From: Streptomyces albospinus
GTDB taxonomy: Bacteria; Actinomycetota; Actinomycetes; Streptomycetales; Streptomycetaceae
NCBI RefSeq assembly: GCF_014648695.1
Contig: NZ_BMRP01000002.1
Coordinates: 115,355-179,354 of the forward strand
DNA length: 64,000 nucleotides
Reading direction: 5' to 3'
The position numbers and the translations under genes are program-made. Positions 44,426-53,492 of the stretch are shown here, one piece after another. Position 1 is the stretch's first letter, and the number at the start of each line of letters is the position of its first letter. The notes under the pieces are model-generated. The model ran no database searches. It saw only the letters and a list, made by a program, of their open reading frames with translations, and was not told the DNA's origin.

Positions 44426-45657
44426 ACGGCGGCCCCCTGGGCAGGGGTGGCGGCGGGGCAGGGCAGGGTGACCGCGAGGGCGGTGCCCTCCCCTGGAGCG
44501 GACTCGACGGCGAGGGTCCCCTGGAGGGCGCGGGCCCGGGCGCGCATCGCGGCCAGCCCGAATCCGGTGCCGGCGGCAGCGGCGGAGCCGGGCGGCGGCA
44601 CCTCGGAGGGCACGAACCCGGCGCCGTCGTCGACGACGTCCAGCGCGACCTCGGTGTCCATGTAGCTGAGGGTCAGCTCGACGCGCCGGGCGGCGGCGTG
44701 CTGGACGGTGTTGGCGAGTGCGGACTGGGCGATGCGCAGCAGGGCGACCTCGTGCGGGGTGGGCAGCGCGGTGGGGGCACCGGAGACCTGGCAGTGCACG
44801 GCGAGCCCGGACGTGCGGGCGGTGGCGGCGCACAGCCGCTCCAGGGCGGCGGGCAGCGACCCGGCCTCCAGGTCCGGCGGGCTCAGCGCGCGGACGAAGC
44901 GGCGCGCCTCGGCGAGGTTGTCGACGGCGGCCGTACGGGCCTGCCGGACATGGCCGAGGGCGGTCTCCGGCCGCTCCGGGATGGCGCGCTCGGCGGCCCT
45001 CAGCAGCAGCTGGATGCTGGACAGGCCCTGGGCGAGGGTGTCGTGGATCTCGCGGGCCAGCCGCTCCCGTTCGGCGAGGACGCCGGCGGCCCGTTCGGCG
45101 GCGGCCAGTTCGCTGCGGGCCTCGGTGAGCTCCTCGATGAGGCGGCGGCGCTGCTCGCTCTCCCGGTAGAGGGCCTGGTACCCGAGGACCACGGCGACCG
45201 CGACCGCCGCTCCCAGGGCGGGGCCGATGACCGTACCGACACCGAGGGTGTGGGTGTGCCACCCGAATCCGGCGATGGCCAGGACCGTGCTGACCGCGAC
45301 GGCGGGCAGCGCCCAGCGCAGCGGCAGCAGGTGCAGCTGGACGAAGAAGAGCGGGAAGGCGAGCCAGACGCCGTCCGGAGTGAGCGCCAGCAGCGCCAGC
45401 CACACCAGGACCACCGCGGCCAGCCAGAGGGCGGCGGCCCGGGAGGACGTCCGCACGCGGGGCAGCGCCGGGCCGAGGACGTACAGCGCGAGCAGCACGA
45501 CGGCGGTGGCGATGACGGCCGGGGCGGCGGGTGACCCGTCGGCCACCGCGCGAACGGCGGCGAGCCCGAGCAGCGCGGCCACCATCAGATGGAGGGCAAG
45601 GCGCAGGGCGCGCAGTACGGGGGTGAGGGAGTGGTCGGTCCCGGCTTCTTCAGTCAC
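44422..45657 (-). CDS. Sensor histidine kinase (HisKA_3, NarX type)
   Basis: The 411-residue kinase has five or six N-terminal membrane segments without a large extracellular domain, an intramembrane-sensing layout like LiaS/DesK. The HisKA_3 dimerisation helix shows LAREIHDTLAQGLSSIQLLL with the phospho-accepting His. The ATPase domain has ALANTVQHA and DDGAGFVP. It would phosphorylate the coupled NarL-type regulator. The divergent ABC exporter suggests membrane-active compounds or lipid stress as signal; this is inference. Confidence 0.94.
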   Translation of the reverse strand: MTEEAGTDHSLTPVLRALRLALHLMVAALLGLAAVRAVADGSPAAPAVIATAVVLLALYVLGPALPRVRTSSRAAALWLAAVVLVWLALLALTPDGVWLAFPLFFVQLHLLPLRWALPAVAVSTVLAIAGFGWHTHTLGVGTVIGPALGAAVAVAVVLGYQALYRESEQRRRLIEELTEARSELAAAERAAGVLAERERLAREIHDTLAQGLSSIQLLLRAAERAIPERPETALGHVRQARTAAVDNLAEARRFVRALSPPDLEAGSLPAALERLCAATARTSGLAVHCQVSGAPTALPTPHEVALLRIAQSALANTVQHAAARRVELTLSYMDTEVALDVVDDGAGFVPSEVPPPGSAAAAGTGFGLAAMRARARALQGTLAVESAPGEGTALAVTLPCPAATPAQGAAV

Positions 45658-45701
45658 GGCCTCTTCAGGCTAAGCGCCGGCCCGGCGCCCGGCATCAATC
45701 A

Positions 45702-45748
45702 AAAGGTGGAGCGGCGGCATCCAAAGGTGGAGGCCGGGCCGCACCTTT
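45702..45748. promoter_or_regulatory. Triple AAAGGTG box between kinase and ABC exporter
   Basis: AAAGGTGGAG is found at 45702-45711 and 45723-45732, start to start 21 bp (two turns), and CACCTTT at 45742-45748 is the same core reversed. The array lies in the divergent intergenic region, about 104 bases before the ABC permease. It is the best candidate for the NarL-type regulator's binding site. Confidence 0.65.
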
Positions 45749-45851
45749 CGATGGCCGCGAACCACTCCTCGGCGCGATGCCCGGCACCCCGCCGGCGGGC
45801 GACCGTGGGGACCAGCCGCCGGGCAGCGGGCCCGGCGCCGTGGACCCGAGG

Positions 45852-46955
45852 ATGGCAAAGCCTGTGTTCGTCGCCTGGAGAGACCTGAGATTCGCCAAGG
45901 GCCGGTTCGCCCTGATGGGTACCGTCATCGTGCTGATCACGGTGCTGGTGGGTCTGCTGTCCGGCCTGACGGCGGGCCTGGGCCGGGAGAACACCTCGGC
46001 GATCACCGCACTCCCCGCCGACCACCTGGTCTTCGCCGCCCCCGCCGAGGGCGGCTCGCTGTCGTTCGCCGACTCCCGGCTGCCGGAGCGGACGGCAGGG
46101 GACTGGGCACGGGTGCCCGGCGTCCGCAGCGCCGACCCGCTGGGCATCGCCACGGCCAAGGCGGGAGCGGACGGCGGCCGGACGGCGGCGGTGTCCGTCT
46201 TCGGCGTACGGCCCGGCTCACGCCTGGCGCCTTCCCCGGGAGCGGTCCGCGACGGTGCCGCCGTCCTGTCCCGCAAGGCCGCCGACACCCTCGGCGTACG
46301 GGCCGGGGACCGGCTCGCCCTGGGCGGCCGTACGGTCACGGTCGCGACGGTGTCCGGGACCGCGATGTACAGCCACACCCCGGTCGTGTGGACCTCGCTC
46401 GGCGACTGGCAGCGGCTGACCGGGAACCCCGGCGGGGCCGCGGACTCCGGGGGCGCGACCGTCCTCGCCCTCTCCACCACCGGGACGTCCGGTCTGGCCG
46501 CCGCCGACACACGGCTCGGCACCCGGACGGTGACCGCCGCCGCGGCCCTTCAGGCCATCGGCTCGTACAGCGCCGAGAACGGCTCGCTCCAGTTGATGCG
46601 CGGCTTCCTCTTCGCCATCTCCGCGCTGGTCATCGGCGCGTTCTTCACGGTCTGGACGATCCAGCGGAGCGGCGATGTCGCGGTCCTCAAGGCGCTCGGC
46701 GCCTCGACCGGCTCGCTGCTGCGGGACGCGCTCGGGCAGGCCGTCGTCCTGCTGGTGCTCGGTACCGGCCTGGGCACCGCCGTGGCCGCCGGGGTCGGTG
46801 CCGCGGTCGGCGGCACCGTGCCCTTCGTCCTCGACCCGTCCACCGTGCTGATCCCCGCCCTGATCATGATCGCGCTGGGTGCCGTCGGCGCCGCGCTGTC
46901 CATCCGCCGCATCACGTCCGTAGACCCGCTGACCGCCCTGGGAAGTGCCCGATGA
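45852..46955 (+). CDS. ABC transporter permease (FtsX/MacB type)
   Basis: The 367-residue permease has one membrane helix near the N-terminus (TVIVLITVLVGLLSGL), a large extracytoplasmic domain, and three helices at the C-terminus, ending TSVDPLTALGSAR, the FtsX-family terminal motif. ATG 45852 begins at AKPVFVAWRDL, the expected family start, though the ribosome site is very close; GTG 45840 and ATG 45777 are alternatives. It overlaps the ATPase start by ATGA. Probably an exporter or extruder of lipids or antimicrobial peptides. Confidence 0.88.
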   Translation: MAKPVFVAWRDLRFAKGRFALMGTVIVLITVLVGLLSGLTAGLGRENTSAITALPADHLVFAAPAEGGSLSFADSRLPERTAGDWARVPGVRSADPLGIATAKAGADGGRTAAVSVFGVRPGSRLAPSPGAVRDGAAVLSRKAADTLGVRAGDRLALGGRTVTVATVSGTAMYSHTPVVWTSLGDWQRLTGNPGGAADSGGATVLALSTTGTSGLAAADTRLGTRTVTAAAALQAIGSYSAENGSLQLMRGFLFAISALVIGAFFTVWTIQRSGDVAVLKALGASTGSLLRDALGQAVVLLVLGTGLGTAVAAGVGAAVGGTVPFVLDPSTVLIPALIMIALGAVGAALSIRRITSVDPLTALGSAR

Positions 46956-47638
46956 GCCTCGAACTGACCGATGTCACCCTCACCTACCCCGATGGCGACG
47001 GCCGGCTGACCGCGCTGGACGCGGTCTCCCTGGCGGTACCGGCGGGCAGCATGACGGCGGTGATCGGGCCGTCCGGGTCCGGCAAGTCCAGCCTGCTGGC
47101 GGTCGCCGCGACGCTGATCACGCCGGACAGCGGGCGGGTGGTGATCGACGGCACGGACACCGCGGGCCGCAGCCGCGCCGAGCTGACGGCGCTGCGCCGG
47201 AAGTCCATCGGGACGGTCTTCCAGCAGCCGAACCTGCTGCCCTCTCTGACGGCCGCGGAACAGCTCCAGGTGATGGCCCATCTGGACGGCCGCTCGCCCC
47301 GTAAGGCCCGGTCCCGGGCGCTGGAGCTGCTGGCGGCGGTCGGTCTGGCCGACCGGGCCGACCGCCGGCCGCACCAGCTGTCGGGCGGCCAGCGGCAGCG
47401 GGTCAACATCGCGCGGGCCCTGATGAACGAGCCCGCGGTGCTGCTCGTCGACGAGCCGACCAGCGCCCTGGACCACGAACGGGGCGCCGCGGTCCTCGAC
47501 CTGCTGACCACTCTCACCCACCAGCGCGCCACCGCGACGGTGCTGGTCACCCACGACCGGGCACATCTGGACGCGGTGGACGAGGTCGCGGAGGTACGGG
47601 ACGGGCGGCTGAACTCCCGCCTCGGCTCCCGTACTTGA
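46952..47638 (+). CDS. ABC transporter ATP-binding protein (MacB/LolD type)
   Basis: The 228-residue ATPase pairs with the preceding permease. Walker A is GPSGSGKSS at about residue 40, the Q-loop FQQPNLLPSL near 91, the signature LSGGQRQRVNIARAL near 144 and Walker B VLLVDEPTSALD near 167. The LolD/MacB fingerprint LPSLTAAEQLQV is present. No third component is visible. Confidence 0.94.
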   Translation: MSLELTDVTLTYPDGDGRLTALDAVSLAVPAGSMTAVIGPSGSGKSSLLAVAATLITPDSGRVVIDGTDTAGRSRAELTALRRKSIGTVFQQPNLLPSLTAAEQLQVMAHLDGRSPRKARSRALELLAAVGLADRADRRPHQLSGGQRQRVNIARALMNEPAVLLVDEPTSALDHERGAAVLDLLTTLTHQRATATVLVTHDRAHLDAVDEVAEVRDGRLNSRLGSRT

Positions 47639-47736
47639 GGACGCCTCCCGTACGTGAGGGTGCGGGGCGGCAGTACGGGGCGGCGCGCGGCGGTCGGGCC
47701 TGCCCGGGGTCGGGGCGGGGGTCGGGCAGACCCGCC

Positions 47737-47940
47737 CTAGTCGTCGCGGTGCGAGAACGTGGGGAACAGGCCGGGCTCGCCGGTCGCACGGCCCTTCTGC
47801 GGCCCGTCCGCCGGGGGCTTCGCCTTCCCGTCCTCCGCGGCGGGCGCGCGCCCCGGCTCCGCGCCGCGCTCCGTGTCCTCGTCGCCGTCCCGCTCGCGTC
47901 CGCGCTCCCGGTCCGGGTTCGACTCCCGCTGCTCCGCCAT
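47737..47940 (-). CDS. Small charged low-complexity protein
   Basis: A 67-residue, very hydrophilic protein starting MAEQRESNPDRERGRERDGD and ending FPTFSHRDD. It has no membrane segment, no cysteine and no recognisable fold; it is probably disordered. AGAGGGATC precedes ATG 47940 at normal distance, which supports translation. An in-frame upstream start is possible. Function unknown. Confidence 0.6.
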   Translation of the reverse strand: MAEQRESNPDRERGRERDGDEDTERGAEPGRAPAAEDGKAKPPADGPQKGRATGEPGLFPTFSHRDD

Positions 47941-48100
47941 GGCGATCCCTCTTCTCGTTCCGGCCTTCCTCAGATGGCGCTTTCTGACCAGGAACGCACC
48001 GATTCGGGCCATCAGCGCGCTCCAAGCAATCCATTTGAGTGAGCGAGCGGCGCGAGCTTGACGGGCGGGTCGCGCGCCGAGCGTGGCGGCCCCTGGGGGC

Positions 48101-48598
48101 TCAGGCGCCGTCGGCCGTCTCCGGCTGGTCGTCGGCCGCGTGCGAGAAGAGCTTGAGGACCGGGACGCCCACCTTGTGCCGGGCACGCGAGGCCCAGTCG
48201 CGGTGGAAGAACTCCTCGACGAAGTGCGGGGCAGTCAGCACGATCACCTCGTCCGCACCGGTCTCGTCGACGACGGATTTCAGCAGGTCCAGCGGGTGGT
48301 CCTGGACCACCTGCCCGAGGGCCTCGGCACCGGCGGCGCGCAGTTCGGCCAGGGTGTGGGCCAGGGCGCGCTCGGCGGGAACCTCGGCGTTGGCGCCGCC
48401 CGGCTCCGCGCCCTCGCGGACGGCGTCCTCGAACTCCCCCAGGGCGACATCGTCGATCGCCCGCAACAGGACGTCCTGTTTGCCGCGCGGCTGCATGAGG
48501 ACCACGAAAGAGACCTGGTCATCGCCGTGCAGTGTGGTCACAAACTCGACGTCGGCGGGCGTCAGAGGCTTCTCGATCATCAATACGCTCGTGAACAC
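48101..48598 (-). CDS. Conserved protein, possibly universal-stress-like
   Basis: The 165-residue cytoplasmic protein is a conserved streptomycete family starting VFTSVLMIEKPLTPADVEFV. Alternating strands (SFVVLMQPRG, EVIVLTAPHFVEEFF) and a C-terminal RHKVGVPVLKLF suggest a Usp-like alpha/beta fold. Similar proteins are sometimes labelled indole-3-glycerol phosphate synthase, but no such active site is visible. GTG 48598 has GAAGGG ahead; ATG 48580 is possible. Role unknown. Confidence 0.75.
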   Translation of the reverse strand: MFTSVLMIEKPLTPADVEFVTTLHGDDQVSFVVLMQPRGKQDVLLRAIDDVALGEFEDAVREGAEPGGANAEVPAERALAHTLAELRAAGAEALGQVVQDHPLDLLKSVVDETGADEVIVLTAPHFVEEFFHRDWASRARHKVGVPVLKLFSHAADDQPETADGA

Positions 48599-48736
48599 GA
48601 CGGACGCCCTTCTTCTCTTCCGGGCGCCGCATGGCACGGAGCCCACAGAAACCATCCTGCCCCGTCGCCACACGGGACCTGTCGGCTTTTAGTGTGCCCA
48701 ACCGAAGCTAAGCGGAACAGACAATTCCGCCGATTG

Positions 48737-49597
48737 TCAGGACCGACGGTAACGGGTGAACAGGAACCCGGCCTCCTCCAGTACGGACACAAGGGCGAAC
48801 CGCTCGGGGACCGCCACCGCGGGACCGTCCATGATCCGCGGCGCGTCGCCCACCGCCACCACCGGGGCCAGCGACAGGCACATCTCGTCCAGCGCACCGG
48901 CCGCCGCGAACTGCCCGAGGAGCCGCGGCCCGCCCTCCGTCAGCAGCCGGGTGTGCCCCCGCTCGGCCAGCACCCCGGTCACCCGCTCCGGGTCCACCCC
49001 CTGTCCCTCGCCCGCGAACAGCACCTCGACGCCCGCGGCACGGGCCGCGCGCACCCGGTCCGCCGGGGCGCCGGCGCCGGTCAGCACCAGGGTGGGCACC
49101 AGCGGCTCGGTGAAGAGCGGAAGCGAGAAGTCCAGCCCGAGGCCCGCGGTCACCACCGCGATCGCCGGGGCCGGGCCCTGGCCCGCGGCGGCCCGCCGCG
49201 CGGCGAAGGCGTCCCGGGCACGGGCCGGCCGGTAGCCCTCCTGCCGGACCGTTTCCGCACCCACCACGATCGCGTCCGCGAGTCCCCGCAGCACTCCGAA
49301 GATCCGCATGTCCGCCGCCCCGGAGAGCGGCTGCGACCGCCCCTCGTGGTGGGCGGCGCCGTCCAGGGAGGACACCATGTTCGCGCGCAGCCACCCGGCC
49401 CGACCCGACCGCACCGGATCGTCCGCCTCCGGATACCCGTAGGCGTCGGCCAGCTCGTCCAGCGTCCACTCGCGGTCGACCGTCCCGTCGCGGACAATGC
49501 CGGGCTCGGAGGGCGCCGGCGGCCCCGCCTCCCCCATGGCGTCGCCGGCCTTACGGGACGGCACGGGCAGGGCAGAGAGGGGGAACAGGCGTCGCAT
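48737..49597 (-). CDS. RibD C-terminal/dihydrofolate-reductase-like pyrimidine reductase
   Basis: The 286-residue NADPH-dependent reductase resembles the reductase half of RibD. It contains RANMVSSLDGAA near residue 72, ADAIVVGAETVRQEGYRPAR near 110 and LLTEGGPRLLGQF near 218, the cofactor- and substrate-binding motifs. No deaminase domain is fused and no riboflavin genes are adjacent, so it may act on a related pyrimidine or in cofactor or antibiotic metabolism. Confidence 0.88.
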   Translation of the reverse strand: MRRLFPLSALPVPSRKAGDAMGEAGPPAPSEPGIVRDGTVDREWTLDELADAYGYPEADDPVRSGRAGWLRANMVSSLDGAAHHEGRSQPLSGAADMRIFGVLRGLADAIVVGAETVRQEGYRPARARDAFAARRAAAGQGPAPAIAVVTAGLGLDFSLPLFTEPLVPTLVLTGAGAPADRVRAARAAGVEVLFAGEGQGVDPERVTGVLAERGHTRLLTEGGPRLLGQFAAAGALDEMCLSLAPVVAVGDAPRIMDGPAVAVPERFALVSVLEEAGFLFTRYRRS

Positions 49598-49664
49598 GGC
49601 CGCAGTGTGACATGCCTCGCTCGCCGGTCCGGGCGGTACCGCGCAGCGACTAGGCTGGACAGCT

Positions 49665-50792
49665 GTGTCACCTTCCCAGCCCTCCTCCCCGCAGCCCTCC
49701 CCGATACCCGGCACCCCGGCCGACGGGGACACCGCCGCGACCCCCACCGCGCTGACCACCCGCGCGCCGCAGGTCCCGGCCGACCGCCTGGTGGCCGAGA
49801 TGGTGCCGCCGCCGCGCTTCCAGGGCGCCCGCTTCGACACCTACATCCCGGACCCGAACCAGCCGAGCCAGGCCGAGGCCGTCCGGACGCTGAGCGCCTT
49901 CGTCACGAGCATCGACGTCGGCGCGACCGCCGTCGCCGGCGGAAGGCGCCGCTGGTTCTCCCGGGGCCCCAAGAAGTCCGCCGCCCCCAAGGGCCCGCGT
50001 GGTGTCTATCTGGACGGCGGCTACGGCGTCGGCAAGACCCACCTGCTCGCCTCCTTGTGGCACGCGACCCCCGCGGTCCCCGAACTCAAGGCGTTCGGCA
50101 CCTTCGTGGAGCTGACGAACCTCGTCGGCGCGCTCGGCTTCCAGCAGACCATACGGACCCTCAGCAGCCACCGGCTGCTGTGCATCGACGAGTTCGAGCT
50201 CGACGACCCCGGCGACACGGTGCTGGTCTCCACCCTCCTCGGCAAGCTGGTGGACGCGGGCGTCGCCCTCGCCGCCACGTCCAACACCCTGCCCGGCAAG
50301 CTCGGCGAGGGCCGGTTCGCGGCGGCGGACTTCCTGCGGGAGATCCAGGGGCTGTCGGCCCACTTCCGCCCGCTGCGCATCGACGGCGAGGACTACCGCC
50401 ACCGCGGTCTGCCCGAGGCACCCGCCCCGTACGACGACGAGACGGTGACCCGCGCGGCGCACCGCACCCCCGGCGCCTCGCTCGACGACTTCCCCGCCCT
50501 CCTGGAGCATCTGTCCAAGGTGCACCCCAGCCGCTACGGCGCGATGTGCGACGGCATCACGGCGGTCTGCCTGACCGACGTCCAGGCGGTGCCGGACCAG
50601 TCCACCGCGCTGCGCCTGGTGGTCCTCGCGGACCGGCTCTACGACCGGGAGGTGCCGGTGCTGACCTCCGGCAAGCCCTTCGACGCGCTGTTCAGCGACG
50701 AGATGCTGCGCGGCGGCTACCGGAAGAAGTACTTGCGCGCCATCTCCCGCCTGACGGCACTGGCCCGGGACGCCGGAACGTTGGTGCGGTAA
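49665..50792 (+). CDS. zapE: Cell division protein ZapE (AFG1-like ATPase)
   Basis: The 375-residue AAA-type ATPase of the ZapE/AFG1 family acts at or near the Z-ring in proteobacteria. The P-loop GGYGVGKTHLLASLWHA and Walker B LLCIDEFELDDPGD are clear, followed by ATSNTLPGKLGEG (sensor) and SRYGAMCDGI. A disordered Ser/Pro/Thr N-terminus of about 45 residues precedes the ATPase. The GTG start has no strong ribosome site. The role in Streptomyces is not established. Confidence 0.9.
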   Translation: MSPSQPSSPQPSPIPGTPADGDTAATPTALTTRAPQVPADRLVAEMVPPPRFQGARFDTYIPDPNQPSQAEAVRTLSAFVTSIDVGATAVAGGRRRWFSRGPKKSAAPKGPRGVYLDGGYGVGKTHLLASLWHATPAVPELKAFGTFVELTNLVGALGFQQTIRTLSSHRLLCIDEFELDDPGDTVLVSTLLGKLVDAGVALAATSNTLPGKLGEGRFAAADFLREIQGLSAHFRPLRIDGEDYRHRGLPEAPAPYDDETVTRAAHRTPGASLDDFPALLEHLSKVHPSRYGAMCDGITAVCLTDVQAVPDQSTALRLVVLADRLYDREVPVLTSGKPFDALFSDEMLRGGYRKKYLRAISRLTALARDAGTLVR

Positions 50793-50839
50793 CGGGGCGA
50801 AGCCCCTTTCCCGCGTGCGGAACCGGCGGGACGGCGGCT

Positions 50840-50864
50840 GCGACGCCGGGGCCCCCGGCGTCGC
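50840..50864. terminator. Hairpin terminator between convergent genes
   Basis: A perfect 11-bp stem, GCGACGCCGGG (50840-50850) and CCCGGCGTCGC (50854-50864), has a 3-base loop. It starts 48 bases past the zapE stop and faces a convergent minus-strand gene. Confidence 0.75.
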
Positions 50865-50985
50865 CGACTGCCGACGACGGACTCAGAGGCGCTTCGGCCC
50901 GGCCTCGTCGGATGCCGACGGGGCCGGGACGGGTGGCTTTCCGCGCCGACGGCCGTCCGGTCGGACCGTGACCCACCGGAGAGGT

Positions 50986-51297
50986 CTAGCCCGAGCAGGC
51001 CGCGCGCTGGGCCTCCTGCCATTCGCAGACGGGGCAGAGGACGACGCCGGGGCGGGAGACCGGGTATTCGGTCGGCCGGCGGCACTGCACGCAATCGGCG
51101 AACGGCGGGCCGGGGGCGCTTCCCCGGACGGCCGCGGGCCCGGCCTCCCGGCGCGCATCGGTGTAGCAGCCGCCCTCGGACGGGGCGGCGGCCCTCGCCT
51201 GGCCCGCCACCATGCTCGGGGAGTCGGATGACTCCACGCCGGCCGTGGTGCCGGGAGCGCTGTCCCGCTGGTCCTGGTACTCGTCGGTGCGCGGCAT
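50986..51297 (-). CDS. Small putative zinc-ribbon protein
   Basis: A 103-residue protein with a disordered acidic N-terminus and two CxxC knuckles near its end, DCVQCRRPT and LCPVCEWQ, which form a probable zinc ribbon. No DNA-binding helix or membrane segment is seen. Function unknown; it is monocistronic and converges on zapE. Confidence 0.65.
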   Translation of the reverse strand: MPRTDEYQDQRDSAPGTTAGVESSDSPSMVAGQARAAAPSEGGCYTDARREAGPAAVRGSAPGPPFADCVQCRRPTEYPVSRPGVVLCPVCEWQEAQRAACSG

Positions 51298-51485
51298 GGG
51301 GCGAGCCTACGCCGCAGGACGGGACGGTCACGCGGCGGCGCAGGTGCGGCGGTAGCGGGCGCAACAGGTGTACGGCACGGGCCACACCGTGCCGGGCCGT
51401 GCCCTACCGCGCCGAGGCGTACGCGCCCGCGCGCCGCACCCGACGGCCGGGGGACGGGGGGCTCCCCGCCCGCCGGGGCGGGGCG

Positions 51486-52154
51486 TCAGCCGCGGCGCGA
51501 ACTCAGCGCGCAGGCGGCTGCGGTGGCGCCGGCCGCCGCCAGGAAGGCTGCGGCGAACGGCAGCCACGGAGCGGTGATCGTGCCGTGCTCGGAGCCGGTG
51601 ATCATGCCCTTCAGCGCGGCGTTGGCGGGCGAGCCGCCCAGGACCAGGAGCAGCACGGCGGCGGCCAGCCCGGCGGGGACACCCCAGCCGGGGCGGCGCA
51701 GCACCGGCCAGTTGCACAGCGCGCCGGTCGCGACGCCCGGCAGCAGGCAGGACAGCCCGGTGAGCAGCCCGGCACCGGTCGCGGGCAGGACCGGAACGGC
51801 GACCTGGTGGTCGTTCGCGTGCGGGTCGGACAGCAGGGCGACGAACGCCGCACCGAGGAGCGCGAGGACCAGCGCGGCGCCGGCCGCGGTCAGTACGCAG
51901 GCGAGGTGCACCCGGCCGGGCGTGGCGGCTGCCGCGGCGCAATTACGGGCGGCCGGCGGCTCGTTGGTGACGCAGACCCGGGTGAGCCAGACGGCGACGG
52001 GCAGCAGACCGGCGGCGGCGAAGCCGTACGCGTCCAGGATGGGGCCGCCGGTCTGGACCCCGATGGCCAGGAATGCCGCGTAGACGATGACCGGCGGCAG
52101 CCAGCGGTGCGAGCGGATCAGCAGGGCCGCCTGATAGCGGAGCAGTGCGGTCAT
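51486..52154 (-). CDS. ABC transporter membrane protein
   Basis: The 222-residue protein has about six hydrophobic helices (for example AAGLLPVAVWL, AALVLALLGAAFVALL, AAVLLLVLGG) and no soluble domain. It overlaps the upstream ATPase by ATGA (52151-52154), so the two form a transporter unit. Similar pairs in Streptomyces are of unknown substrate. Confidence 0.8.
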   Translation of the reverse strand: MTALLRYQAALLIRSHRWLPPVIVYAAFLAIGVQTGGPILDAYGFAAAGLLPVAVWLTRVCVTNEPPAARNCAAAAATPGRVHLACVLTAAGAALVLALLGAAFVALLSDPHANDHQVAVPVLPATGAGLLTGLSCLLPGVATGALCNWPVLRRPGWGVPAGLAAAVLLLVLGGSPANAALKGMITGSEHGTITAPWLPFAAAFLAAAGATAAACALSSRRG

Positions 52155-53119
52155 GAGAGGGGCGCCTCGTACGGGGTGTCCTGGAGAGCGGTCGGGAGAG
52201 TGGCCTGGTGGGCGGCCCCGGAGGTGTCGTCCGGGGGTTCGTGGGCGGTGCCCGGGGGCGGCGCGGCGGCGGTGACGGCGCGGATGTGCCAGGGGGGCCG
52301 GGCGGTGAGCAGGGCGCGCAACAGCGCGTCGGAGTGGGCGGCCGGGACGGTCAGCCGGGTCGTACCGCCGGGCCCCGGGTCGATGTCCGGCGCCCCGGGC
52401 AGGTGCGCGGCGCTCCCCGGGACGCCTCCCGGCGGGCCCTCCGCCTCGATGACGACGCGCGGCCCCACCGGGGCCGCCTGCCGCTCCTCCGTACCGCCGT
52501 CCCGGGGCAGCAACAGCCCTTCCGCTACGCGGTATACGGAGTCCGCGGCACCCGCCAGCCGGCGCGGATCGTGGTCGACGAAGACGACGGTGCCGCCGTC
52601 GGCGACCCGCTCGGCGACCACACGGTCGAGGATCCCGCGCGCGGCCCGGTCCAGACCGGTCCAGGCCTCGTCCAGGACGAGGAGTTCGGGCTCGGCGAGC
52701 AGCGCCTGGGCGACCGCGACCTTCTGGCTCGTCCCCTTGGACAGCTCGGCCAGCGGCGTATGGGCGTGCCCGGCCGCGCCGAACCGTTCGAGCCACTCGG
52801 CGGCGCACCGGGACGCCTCCGGGGTGCGCAGGCCGTGGATACGGCCGAGGTGGGTGAGATACCCCGCGGCCGTGAACGGCAGCGCGGCCGGGAACCGTTC
52901 GGGAACGTAGGCGGTGCGCGGGCACCCGGTGATCCGTCCGGCGGTGGGCCGGTCGATACCGGCGAGCAGCCGCAGCAGCGTGGACTTGCCGCTCCCGTTG
53001 GCCCCTTCGATCCGCAGCAACGCCCCTACAGGAACGTCGAGTTGCACATCGCGCAACACCCACGGCCCCCGCATCCCGTAGCGCCGCCCGACCCCGTCCA
53101 GCCTCATCCGCTGCGACAC
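52151..53119 (-). CDS. ABC transporter ATP-binding protein
   Basis: The 322-residue ATPase has Walker A GANGSGKST near residue 40. The signature is unusual, LSKGTSQKVAVAQALL, with LSKGT for LSGGQ, as in some exporters with one-subunit permeases. Walker B is LLVLDEAWTGLD. A C-terminal 110-residue extension is low in motifs. GTG 53119 has GGAGGGG upstream; ATG 53107 is an internal alternative. It works with the coupled membrane protein; substrate unknown. Confidence 0.87.
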   Translation of the reverse strand: MSQRMRLDGVGRRYGMRGPWVLRDVQLDVPVGALLRIEGANGSGKSTLLRLLAGIDRPTAGRITGCPRTAYVPERFPAALPFTAAGYLTHLGRIHGLRTPEASRCAAEWLERFGAAGHAHTPLAELSKGTSQKVAVAQALLAEPELLVLDEAWTGLDRAARGILDRVVAERVADGGTVVFVDHDPRRLAGAADSVYRVAEGLLLPRDGGTEERQAAPVGPRVVIEAEGPPGGVPGSAAHLPGAPDIDPGPGGTTRLTVPAAHSDALLRALLTARPPWHIRAVTAAAPPPGTAHEPPDDTSGAAHQATLPTALQDTPYEAPLS

Positions 53120-53492
53120 AGCTTCCCCTCCCCCGCCTTCATGGCCACGGCGACGTACGAGGCCGTGGGACCGCTCTGACACTCGCCGACCTGCTGTGAC
53201 TCCCGCCGGCCCGTAGGGCGTTCCCGGCGCGACGGTCTCGTCGGCGGGCGCTCCGCTCCTTACGCCGTCGACGGTAGCCGCACACGTCATCCGCCGCCCT
53301 TCCGGGGGCGGTTGCGGCCGTTCCGGGGTGAGGGGAGGAGCGGGTTCGGAGGCGAGGTGGGCGCCGGCTCCGGCCGGGGCCGCTCTTCCCCCGACCCCGA
53401 ACCCGCCCCGCTCCCGCCCTCGCCCCCTCCCCCGCCTTCGCCCTCGCCCTCGCCCTCGCGGCGTTGTCGGTGGTGGCTGGCACACTGAGCGA
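53120..53492. other. Divergent intergenic region with CGCCCT repeats
   Basis: This 373-base gap separates the ABC ATPase from the Pth2-like gene. It contains no convincing gene. A short array of CGCCCT/CGCCTT hexamers lies near 53420-53460. Both promoters must be here, but none is recognisable. Confidence 0.5.

Noticed and set aside
53420..53460. CGCCCT repeats as a possible CRISPR-like or iteron array
   Set aside because: Units are 6 bp, imperfect and without spacers; this is a simple GC microsatellite.
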